This document shows positions 1-5,141 of a stretch of DNA of 5,141 nucleotides, piece after piece. Below the pieces are notes generated by a model, which saw only the letters and a list, made by a program, of their open reading frames with translations, did no database searches and had not been told where the DNA came from. The number at the start of each line of letters is the position of its first letter. The stretch's first letter is position 1. Source of the stretch: Acidobacteriota bacterium (GTDB lineage: Bacteria; Acidobacteriota; Terriglobia; Acidiferrales; UBA7541); NCBI GenBank assembly GCA_003131705.1, contig PKUY01000165.1:1-5141 (forward strand), given 5' to 3'. A program made the translations under genes and the position numbers.

Positions 1-1013
1 TCCGCGCCATGGCCGGGAGCGGTATGCACGATTCCGCTGCCTTGGTCGAGCGTGACGTAATCGGCCAGCACAGCTGGCACCTTCAAATCGAGAAACGGGT
101 GCTGGAACTGAATGCCTTCGAAATTTTTGCCTTTCCACGAGCCGTGGAAACTATCCACGCTAAGTTTCAACTCATCGGCAATCACCTGGAGACGTTCCTT
201 CGCGAGCAGAAGTTTGCCGGCCGACGTTTCCGCGATCACGTATTCGAAATCAGGATCAAACGCCAGCGCGCGATTTGCCGGCAACGTCCAGGGAGTGGTC
301 GTCCAGATCAGGGCGCTTACATTGCTACCCAGCGCAGCCGACTGCGGCCCATCAACGACGGGAAATTTCACCCAGATCGAAGGGCTGGTGTGATCTTCGT
401 ATTCCACTTCGGCTTCGGCCAGTGCCGTACGGTCATAGATGCACCAGTAGACGGGCTTCAGCCCGCGATACACGTAGCCTTTTTCGAGAAAATCAATGAA
501 AGCCTCGGCGATGCACGCCTCCATGCTTGGGTCCATCGTGAGATAGGGCTTGTCCCACTGGCCGAACACACCCAGGCGCTTGAAATCGCGTTTGTGCGCT
601 TCCACGAAACGCACCGCAAATTCGCGGCACATTTTCCGGAATTCGACGGCACTCACCTTGGCGGTCTTTCCTCCCAATTCTTTTTCGACCTGCGTCTCGA
701 TTGGTAGACCGTGGCAGTCCCAACCGGGAATGTAGGGCGAGCGGAAACCGGCCATGGTCTTCGACTTCACGATCATGTCTTTGACGATCTTGTTGAGGCC
801 CGTGCCGAGGTGGATCTCACCCGTGGGATAGGGAGGCCCGTCGTGAAGGACAAACAACGGAGCGTCCGCCCGCGATTCAAGGATCCGGCGGTAGAGTCCC
901 ATCTCCTCCCATGCGGCCAATTGCTGCGGCTCTCGCTCGGGCAATTTTGCTTTCATGGGAAAATCAGTTTTCGGCAGATTCAGAGTGCTTTTTAGGTCCA
1001 GGGGTTTCACCAT
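1..1013 (-). CDS. ileS: Isoleucyl-tRNA synthetase, N-terminal part (runs off the left edge)
   Basis: Class I aminoacyl-tRNA synthetase that charges tRNA-Ile with isoleucine in the cytoplasm and edits misactivated valine. The visible 337 residues cover the N-terminus, the first part of the Rossmann catalytic core and the start of the CP1 editing domain. Seen directly: the opening TLNLPKTDFPMKAKLPEREP (10-29), typical of bacterial IleS; the ATP-site segment GPPYPTGEIHLGTGLNK (59-75), where the HIGH signature reads HLGT (68-71); GWDCHGLPIE (97-106); the CP1 threonine-rich motif TTTPWTLPAN (238-247); and GSGIVHTAPGHGA (325-337). The KMSKS loop and C-terminal zinc region lie outside the window. 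The start at 1013 is preferred over the internal ATG at 956 because the 19 residues between them carry the conserved TLNLPKTDFP segment. No strong Shine-Dalgarno sequence is seen. The gene is divergent from the TonB-family gene. Identity is very secure. Confidence 0.97.
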   Translation of the reverse strand, partial: MVKPLDLKSTLNLPKTDFPMKAKLPEREPQQLAAWEEMGLYRRILESRADAPLFVLHDGPPYPTGEIHLGTGLNKIVKDMIVKSKTMAGFRSPYIPGWDCHGLPIETQVEKELGGKTAKVSAVEFRKMCREFAVRFVEAHKRDFKRLGVFGQWDKPYLTMDPSMEACIAEAFIDFLEKGYVYRGLKPVYWCIYDRTALAEAEVEYEDHTSPSIWVKFPVVDGPQSAALGSNVSALIWTTTPWTLPANRALAFDPDFEYVIAETSAGKLLLAKERLQVIADELKLSVDSFHGSWKGKNFEGIQFQHPFLDLKVPAVLADYVTLDQGSGIVHTAPGHGA

Positions 1014-1127
1014 CTTGCGGGATCGAGAAGCCTTTCTTGAAAGCCCGGCCGCATTGTGTGGCGCGGCATGCGTGCTTGTGCTACAAGATTGCGCCGGGGA
1101 AACCGAAAATTCCGTTTGCGCGTCGTA

Positions 1128-1136
1128 TGTTACAAT
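1128..1136 (+). promoter_or_regulatory. Extended -10 promoter candidate for the TonB-family gene
   Basis: TGTTACAAT contains a TGn extension followed by TACAAT, a 5/6 match to the sigma-70 -10 hexamer. No convincing -35 lies 16-18 nt upstream, which is common for extended -10 promoters. Transcription would start near 1143, giving a leader of about 96 nt before the ATG at 1239. An imperfect dyad at 1101-1116 sits in the -35 area. The 1014-1238 region holds no gene I can support, and I could not pick a convincing ileS promoter on the opposite strand. Confidence 0.4.
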
Positions 1137-1238
1137 GAATTTTGCGGCGTGTCAGCCGTGCCCGGGCCCAGACATCCTTTTCCGCGGAAGTGCGTCTAAT
1201 GTTTAGGGTCGCTGCGGCGGGGGAATCAGGTAACTCGA

Positions 1239-2411
1239 ATGCCAGATTTTACCACAATACTTGACGATGCTGGTCGCTCGACCTCCGAACCCACGCTCCG
1301 GCTAGGTCGCCTGGCCTCGCCTTCCCACGAATCGAGCCTGAAAAGCCTGTTTTCGAACCTCAAAGACTTTCTTACCGAGCGTCCTGTGAAGATGCGCGCC
1401 GGCGCTCCCACGGCATTCTCTGCGCCGCGATTTGGTACGGGACTGGGAGAGAATTTCAAGGAGTTCTTCCACTCAGGACCGGGCGGTCCGGTGAACTCCG
1501 ACCTGCTGGTGAACTGGAGCCGTGAGACCAGCTTCTGGCAGAATCTCCGCGATCTGATTTTGCCGCCGAAGCTCGCGCCGCTGAAGACAACCAGTGCGCC
1601 CATTCCCGTTCCGGAAATCTGGTCGAAGAACCCGCAATTCAGCCGCGTGCAAATCGTTTCGATCATGGTTCACGTGGTGGTGATAGCGCTGGTCGTGATC
1701 CTGCCGATCTTGATTCCCAGCCTGCTTGAGCCGCCGGTTACAAAGGCCAACAATTTAGAAGAGCAGGATGTCACGGTCTCTAAGTACCTTCCCAAGCTTA
1801 AACCTGCGGCTAAGTTGGCAGGAGGGGGCGGCGGAGCTCACGACGTGCTTCCAGCAACCAAGGGAAAACCGCCAAAGTTCTCCCTAATACAACTCGCAGC
1901 GCCGCTGGCGAAACCAGTTCCGCACCCTCAGCTCCCAGAGACGCCTACGGTGGTCGGGAATCCCGATATTAAATTGCCGAGTCCGAATTTGCCGAACTGG
2001 GGCGACCCACTCAGCACAAAGAATACCGACTCAATGGGGCAGGGACACGGCAGTGGCATTGGCAATGGAAACGGCGCGGGCATTGGACCTGGCTCTGAGT
2101 ACGGCACCGGCGGCGGAGTTCCAAATGCCGGGTCGGGCGGATATGGCGTTCCTTCCTGCCTCTATTGCCCACGACCTGACTATACCGATGAAGCCATGAA
2201 GGTGAAGGTCCAGGGCGTTGTGGAATTGATCGCGATTGTTGGCCCGGATGGCCGCGTCTCAGACGTTCACGTAGTGAAGGGTCTTGGACTTGGGCTGGAT
2301 GAAAAGGCTATTGCGGCGGTTCGCACGTGGCGGCTCACGCCGGCTCGCGGCCCGGACGGCAAACCAGCAGCCGTTCGCCAGATCATTGAAGCCGTGTTCC
2401 AACTGTATTGA
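1239..2411 (+). CDS. TonB-family energy-transducer-like protein with long cytoplasmic head
   Basis: Inner-membrane protein with a periplasmic TonB C-terminal domain. The family normally couples the proton-motive force, through ExbB/ExbD, to outer-membrane receptors. Architecture seen: a polar, probably cytoplasmic head (1-136); one hydrophobic segment (about 139-163, VSIMVHVVVIALVVILPILI in its core); a Lys/Pro-containing linker with a Gly run (195-199); a second Gly-rich stretch (267-303); a C-x-x-C pair (C307, C310); and the TonB C-domain (about 311-390) with GPDGRVSDVHVVKGLGLGLD, AVRTWRLTPA and a terminal VFQLY. The head is far longer than in classical TonB, where the N-terminus before the membrane anchor is very short. 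The ATG follows ATCAGGTAACTCG, a modest AGG ribosome site at fitting distance. No exbB, exbD or receptor gene is visible, so the partner is unknown. The domain call is firm; a true energy-transducing role is inferred. Confidence 0.93.
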   Translation: MPDFTTILDDAGRSTSEPTLRLGRLASPSHESSLKSLFSNLKDFLTERPVKMRAGAPTAFSAPRFGTGLGENFKEFFHSGPGGPVNSDLLVNWSRETSFWQNLRDLILPPKLAPLKTTSAPIPVPEIWSKNPQFSRVQIVSIMVHVVVIALVVILPILIPSLLEPPVTKANNLEEQDVTVSKYLPKLKPAAKLAGGGGGAHDVLPATKGKPPKFSLIQLAAPLAKPVPHPQLPETPTVVGNPDIKLPSPNLPNWGDPLSTKNTDSMGQGHGSGIGNGNGAGIGPGSEYGTGGGVPNAGSGGYGVPSCLYCPRPDYTDEAMKVKVQGVVELIAIVGPDGRVSDVHVVKGLGLGLDEKAIAAVRTWRLTPARGPDGKPAAVRQIIEAVFQLY

Positions 2412-2444
2412 CGCCTGCGGTTATTTACTCGCTGGCCTGGCCGA

Positions 2445-2460
2445 TCTGATTTCCATCAGA
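2445..2460 (+). terminator. Small hairpin after the TonB-family gene, possible weak terminator
   Basis: TCTGAT-TTCC-ATCAGA forms a perfect 6-bp stem with a 4-nt loop, 33 nt past the tonB-like stop. There is no T-tract after it, so it does not fit a classical Rho-independent terminator. It may protect the 3' end or be chance. Confidence 0.2.
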
Positions 2461-2502
2461 GCACTACACCATGGCACGGGCGTATCCGCCCATTCACCCT
2501 TC

Positions 2503-2511
2503 TGCTACGAT
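2503..2511 (+). promoter_or_regulatory. Extended -10 candidate placing the transcript start at the ATG (leaderless)
   Basis: TGCTACGAT has the TGn extension plus TACGAT, a 4/6 match to TATAAT that keeps the important T1, A2 and T6 positions. It ends 6 nt before the ATG at 2518. With the usual geometry (hexamer ending at -7), +1 falls on the A of the start codon, predicting a leaderless mRNA. No Shine-Dalgarno-like purine run is present in the 15 nt before the ATG, which agrees with this. No clear -35 is seen. Confidence 0.4.
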
Positions 2512-2517
2512 GAGCGC

Positions 2518-3372
2518 ATGAAGTCCGCAATTCGCGTCGCCGCTTTTCTGCTGTCCAGTATCATCGCCATCGCGCCCCGCGCCGTCGCGCAAAACGGTTC
2601 CATAGTGTTTGTCGCACGCGCAACTCCCTCCGGAGGATTGGAAGAACCGGTTCGCGGCTTTCCTTTTTACCTACTGAGCTGGAGTTTCGAGGCAATTGCG
2701 AAGGAAGCGGAGGCGGAAGATCCAAAGCCGGACATGAACGCGTTCATCGAAAAACTCGACTCCACTTATTCGCCGGAATTGAAAGCATGGATGAAGAAGA
2801 CGCAGTGCGTTTCGTTCGCTGGCGAAGATTTCATCAAGAAGCTCACGCCCACCGACGTGCTGGCCGTTCCGGAATTCCGCAAAGCGTATATGGACCGCAA
2901 CGTCGGCGATCAATCAGCGGATTTCCCGAAACCGAAGGTGAAGCCATCGGACCAGGCAAAGCATCCGGAAAAATTCGACAAGCTTTCGGCCGAATACGCG
3001 GATACGGTTCACCACTACGTCGAACAGCACCCGCAAAGCGTTGATGGAATCGATCTCGGCCTAGCGGATATCGATCCCGGACCGAAATGGAACGATCTAG
3101 TGGGCAGACGAGCTCCCGCAATTCACCACCGCGCTCTCGATTTAGCGGAGTCAAAATATCTGATTGCACGCACGGAAACCGATCTTCAAGGTCAGGGGTT
3201 TCTTCGCGGTATCCCGCCGGGAACCTACTGGATCAGCACGCTCGACGTCGCTGCCAATGTCGGCGACGCGCGACCGCGATGGGACGTGTCGGTCACCATT
3301 GGACCCGGCGAAACAAAGTACGTTGCGCTTTCGAACGTCAATTCCATTAAGCCCGCCCCGGCTACTCCCTAA
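2518..3372 (+). CDS. Exported protein of unknown function with CnaB/carboxypeptidase-regulatory-like C-terminus
   Basis: I do not recognise a named family; 284 residues. The N-terminus is a good Sec signal peptide: MKSAIR charged end, hydrophobic core (about 7-19) and an A-V-A site predicting cleavage after A24. Mature protein: a short beta-like segment (27-53) ending in GFPFYLLSW; a long charged, helix-rich region (about 55-215) with one cysteine (C97) and Pro/Lys-rich FPKPKVKPSD (136-145); then a C-terminal part (about 214-276) containing GFLRGIPPGTYWIS (227-240) and DVSVTIGPGETKYVAL (256-271). This 'F-x-G-[LI]-PPGTY ... V-x-[VI]-x-x-GET' pattern is characteristic of prealbumin-like beta-sandwiches (CnaB / carboxypeptidase regulatory domains). 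The start at 2518 is chosen because the signal peptide begins there; the frame stays open upstream to 2284 but that stretch overlaps the tonB-like gene. Likely periplasmic or surface-located; role unknown. The next gene begins 14 nt downstream. Confidence 0.85.
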   Translation: MKSAIRVAAFLLSSIIAIAPRAVAQNGSIVFVARATPSGGLEEPVRGFPFYLLSWSFEAIAKEAEAEDPKPDMNAFIEKLDSTYSPELKAWMKKTQCVSFAGEDFIKKLTPTDVLAVPEFRKAYMDRNVGDQSADFPKPKVKPSDQAKHPEKFDKLSAEYADTVHHYVEQHPQSVDGIDLGLADIDPGPKWNDLVGRRAPAIHHRALDLAESKYLIARTETDLQGQGFLRGIPPGTYWISTLDVAANVGDARPRWDVSVTIGPGETKYVALSNVNSIKPAPATP

Positions 3373-3386
3373 CAGGTCGCTTCGGA

Positions 3387-4007
3387 ATGTCTCAGGCTGA
3401 CGACATCACTCGCTGGATACGCGGCCTCGCCGATCCCGATCCTGCGAAAAGACTTGCCGCCGCGACGCAACTGCAGCTCGTGGCATCCACTCTGTGCCAG
3501 TCTGCAATCAATGAATGGAACGAGAATCTTGAATTTCGAGAACTCTTGCGCCCATTCGCGGCCGACGCGGCGGGCAAACCACACCATAGCAAGGCACCAT
3601 TCGTCACAGGCATTGCGGTGCAGCCTGAAGATTTCGAACCAATCCGCGCTGCCAACGGATCGCCCCGGCTCGCGGATGTCCCGCCGGACCAGGATGCGCT
3701 TGAATTCGAGCTTCGATTCCGAGATCACGCCGATTTCGATATTCTGACCACGCGCGATCCCGGCGGCTCCGGCGCGATTGCACGATACCTGCAGAAATTC
3801 GGCGAGGGAATTCAGCAGATAGAAATCTATGTCGGGAATGTGGACCGAGCCACCGAAATCCTTCGTTCTCAATTCAACCTTGCACCGATATATCCGGCAA
3901 CGCGCGCGGGCGCAGCTGGCACGCGCGTAAATTTCTTCCTTGCTGCGGCGCCCGGCAATAAAAGGGTCCTGATCGAGCTCGTGGAAGCAAAACCGCCTGA
4001 ATCTTAG
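3387..4007 (+). CDS. VOC-superfamily protein, methylmalonyl-CoA-epimerase-like, degenerate metal site
   Basis: A 206-residue cytoplasmic protein without signal peptide. Residues about 5-56 form a helical, HEAT-like extension (LADPDPAKRLAAATQLQ at 14-30). Residues about 71-200 match the two-module VOC (glyoxalase/methylmalonyl-CoA epimerase) layout and length: GIAV (75-78), FDIL (117-120), then GAIARYLQKFGEGIQQIEIYV (129-149), GTRVNFF (178-184) and VLIELVE (194-200). These parallel the epimerase blocks 'IGIAV', 'IELLEP', 'IAKFLEKRGEGIHHIAFEV', 'GTRVAF' and 'VLIELVE'. By this hand alignment the usual ligands are mostly replaced: first His by V73, the second-position Glu/Gln by D118 and second-module His by Q144; only E197 is kept. 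It may therefore bind a ligand without epimerase chemistry. A weak CAGG lies 10 nt before the ATG. The 14-nt spacing to the exported-protein gene suggests co-transcription. VOC membership is likely; substrate unknown. Confidence 0.82.
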   Translation: MSQADDITRWIRGLADPDPAKRLAAATQLQLVASTLCQSAINEWNENLEFRELLRPFAADAAGKPHHSKAPFVTGIAVQPEDFEPIRAANGSPRLADVPPDQDALEFELRFRDHADFDILTTRDPGGSGAIARYLQKFGEGIQQIEIYVGNVDRATEILRSQFNLAPIYPATRAGAAGTRVNFFLAAAPGNKRVLIELVEAKPPES

Positions 4008-4039
4008 GGTCGTTCAAACCACATCCAATGATGCAGTGT

Positions 4040-4060
4040 CGAGGAAAAGCGATTCCTTCG
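4040..4060. terminator. Imperfect hairpin between convergent genes, possible shared terminator
   Basis: CGA-GGAA, loop AAGCGA, TTCC-(T)-TCG gives a 7-bp stem with one bulged T. It lies in the 53-nt gap between the convergent VOC gene and the glycoside hydrolase gene, directly abutting the latter's stop codon. Neither side has a T-tract, so an intrinsic terminator is only a possibility. Confidence 0.2.
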
Positions 4061-5141
4061 CTATTCGCCGCTCTGCTCGATGAGCTTCGCGACGAGCGCT
4101 GTCCACCCTGTCTGGTGGCTGGCGCCCAGCCCAGCTCCCGTTTCGCCGTGAAAGTATTCGTAGAAGAGAATCAGGTCACGCCAATAGGGATCGTCCTGAA
4201 GGAGCGCTACATCGCCATTCACGGGCCGGCGTCCATCGCGCCGCAGGAAAATGTGAGACAGACGGCGCGACAGTTCACTCGATGCGCTCCAAAGAGTTTT
4301 CTGCTGGCCTGAGCCCGTTGGAAACTCTACTTTGAATTCGTCGCCATAATAGTAATGCACGCGCTGCATGGACTCGATGAGGAGAAAGTTCATCGGGAAC
4401 CAGACCGGCCCTCGCCAGTTCGAATTCCCGCCAAAGAGATCCGTGGTGGATTCGCCGGGCTCATAGTTCACTGAGTGAGACTCGCCGTCCACTTTGAGCA
4501 TGAACGGGTGATTTTCGTGAAATTTTGAAAGCGCGCGGACGCCGTGCGGCGAAAGAAATTCATTCTCGTCCAGAACGTACTTGTAAATTCTCTCGAGCTT
4601 CTGGCGGTTGGCGATTGTGAGAAGCAGACGCGGGCCGCCGGCCGCGTGACGGCTCATGTCCACGTGTTCGGCCACGTCGGCGTGGTGACGCAGGAACCAC
4701 TGCATGCGGCGGTTAAAAGCCGGGAGGCGTGCCAAATCCTCGGGATCGAATGTCTCCACCGCAAAAAGCGGAATTAGCCCCACCATCGAGCGCACCTTCA
4801 TGGGGACTGGTCCAGTGTCAGCAAGATGCAGCACGTCGTAATAAAACCCGTCTTCCTCATCCCACAGCCCGATTCCCCTGCCGCCCATGTCATTCATCGC
4901 CTGCGAGATGTAAACAAAATGCTCGAAGAATTTGCTGGCTACATCTTCATAAGACGGATCTTCATGCGCCAGCTCCATCGCCATCGAAAGCATATCCAGG
5001 CAGAACATCGCCATCCAACTCGTCCCATCGGACTGCTCGATGAAATTGCCCGGGCCGAGGGGCCGCGACCGATCGAACACGCCGATATTGTCGAGGCCGA
5101 GGAAACCGCCTTCGAAGACATTCTTTCCGTCCGGATCCTTG
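4061..5141 (-). CDS. GH63/MGH1-like glycoside hydrolase, C-terminal part (runs off the right edge)
   Basis: C-terminal 359 residues of a large (alpha/alpha)6-barrel glycosidase of the GH63 / mannosylglycerate-hydrolase-like clan; bacterial members of this type are often near 900 residues, so roughly 40% is visible. Numbering from the first full codon at 5140: [16 protein letters not shown] (10-25), whose D17 (codon 5090-5092) is a candidate general acid; NWRGPVW (241-247), a strong clan signature; and [21 protein letters not shown], whose E328 (codon 4157-4159) corresponds to the catalytic base position of related enzymes such as YgjK. The C-terminus is a natural TAG at 4061-4063. The GTG at 5080 is not the start: the conserved [11 protein letters not shown] block lies upstream in the same open frame. 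It should hydrolyse alpha-glucosidic or alpha-mannosidic linkages in small oligosaccharides or compatible-solute glycosides; the exact substrate and cell location cannot be told because the N-terminus is missing. It is convergent with the VOC gene. Confidence 0.93.
   Translation of the reverse strand, partial: KDPDGKNVFEGGFLGLDNIGVFDRSRPLGPGNFIEQSDGTSWMAMFCLDMLSMAMELAHEDPSYEDVASKFFEHFVYISQAMNDMGGRGIGLWDEEDGFYYDVLHLADTGPVPMKVRSMVGLIPLFAVETFDPEDLARLPAFNRRMQWFLRHHADVAEHVDMSRHAAGGPRLLLTIANRQKLERIYKYVLDENEFLSPHGVRALSKFHENHPFMLKVDGESHSVNYEPGESTTDLFGGNSNWRGPVWFPMNFLLIESMQRVHYYYGDEFKVEFPTGSGQQKTLWSASSELSRRLSHIFLRRDGRRPVNGDVALLQDDPYWRDLILFYEYFHGETGAGLGASHQTGWTALVAKLIEQSGE

Noticed and set aside
9..707. 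A 232-codon plus-strand open frame
   Set aside because: It lies antisense to strongly conserved ileS, with no recognisable protein features; it is a shadow of the high-GC coding frame.
1180..1189. Perfect 10-bp palindrome TTCCGCGGAA in the leader
   Set aside because: Several perfect 10-bp palindromes are expected by chance in 5 kb, and it has no repeat copy or extension.
1149..1199. A 16-codon GTG-initiated leader ORF in the tonB-like 5' leader
   Set aside because: It has no ribosome site and no attenuator-like codon run, and short frames of this size are expected by chance.
1226..1666. A 146-codon minus-strand open frame
   Set aside because: It is antisense to the TonB-family coding sequence, and its residues show no family resemblance.
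2037..2149. Gly-rich repetitive coding stretch as a possible tandem repeat
   Set aside because: The repetition is in amino-acid composition only; the codons vary and there is no DNA repeat unit. It is a normal TonB-family linker.
2284..2517. Open frame continuing upstream of the exported-protein start, adding 78 residues
   Set aside because: It overlaps the end of the TonB-family gene in another frame, has no signal-like N-terminus, and the true signal peptide begins at 2518.
4028..4312. A 94-codon plus-strand open frame
   Set aside because: It is mostly antisense to the conserved GH63 C-terminus and has no ribosome site or family resemblance.
4061..5080. A complete 339-residue gene starting at the GTG at 5080
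   Set aside because: The frame stays open to the window edge and the residues upstream ([11 protein letters not shown]) are a conserved GH63 block, so the GTG is an internal valine codon.
1..5141. tRNA/rRNA genes, CRISPR arrays, insertion sequences, T-box or other riboswitch
   Set aside because: I searched by eye on both strands and found no cloverleaf, spaced direct repeats, transposase motifs or terminal inverted repeats, and no T-box before ileS.

Overview
The window (about 57-58% G+C by eye, no RNA genes or mobile elements seen) looks like a chromosomal core/accessory junction from a member of the Acidobacteriota, probably a Koribacter/Terriglobia-like lineage. This is inferred from protein style, not from a marker search. 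The TonB-family protein has the long cytoplasmic head, 'PIPVP' pre-membrane segment, Gly-rich periplasmic linker and CxYC-P-x-P-x-Y C-domain entry that I associate with acidobacterial TonB paralogues. The isoleucyl-tRNA synthetase carries an HLGT version of the HIGH motif. The small VOC-fold protein also resembles proteins I remember from that phylum.

Layout from left to right: (1) 1-1013, minus strand, the N-terminal 337 residues of isoleucyl-tRNA synthetase (ileS), cut by the window edge. (2) 1014-1238, a divergent intergenic region with an extended -10 promoter candidate reading right. (3) 1239-2411, plus strand, a complete 390-residue TonB-family envelope protein. (4) 2412-2517, a short gap with a small hairpin and an extended -10 element placed so that transcription would begin at or next to the following ATG. 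(5) 2518-3372, plus strand, a 284-residue exported protein with a carboxypeptidase-regulatory/CnaB-like C-terminus and no assigned function. (6) 3387-4007, plus strand, a 206-residue protein with a methylmalonyl-CoA-epimerase-like VOC fold in which most metal ligands are substituted. It lies 14 nt after the previous gene, so the two are probably co-transcribed. (7) 4061-5141, minus strand, the C-terminal 359 residues of a large GH63/MGH1-like glycoside hydrolase, convergent with the VOC gene and cut by the right edge.

The genes do not form one obvious pathway. ileS is housekeeping; the TonB-like protein and the exported protein act at the envelope; the GH63 enzyme is carbohydrate-related. I did not find a complete new multi-gene system. 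The items most worth a second look are the VOC protein with a degenerate metal site and a helical N-terminal extension, the exported protein whose beta-sandwich appears to be split by a large helical insert, the apparent leaderless start of that exported gene, and the lone periplasmic CxxC pair in the TonB-like protein.
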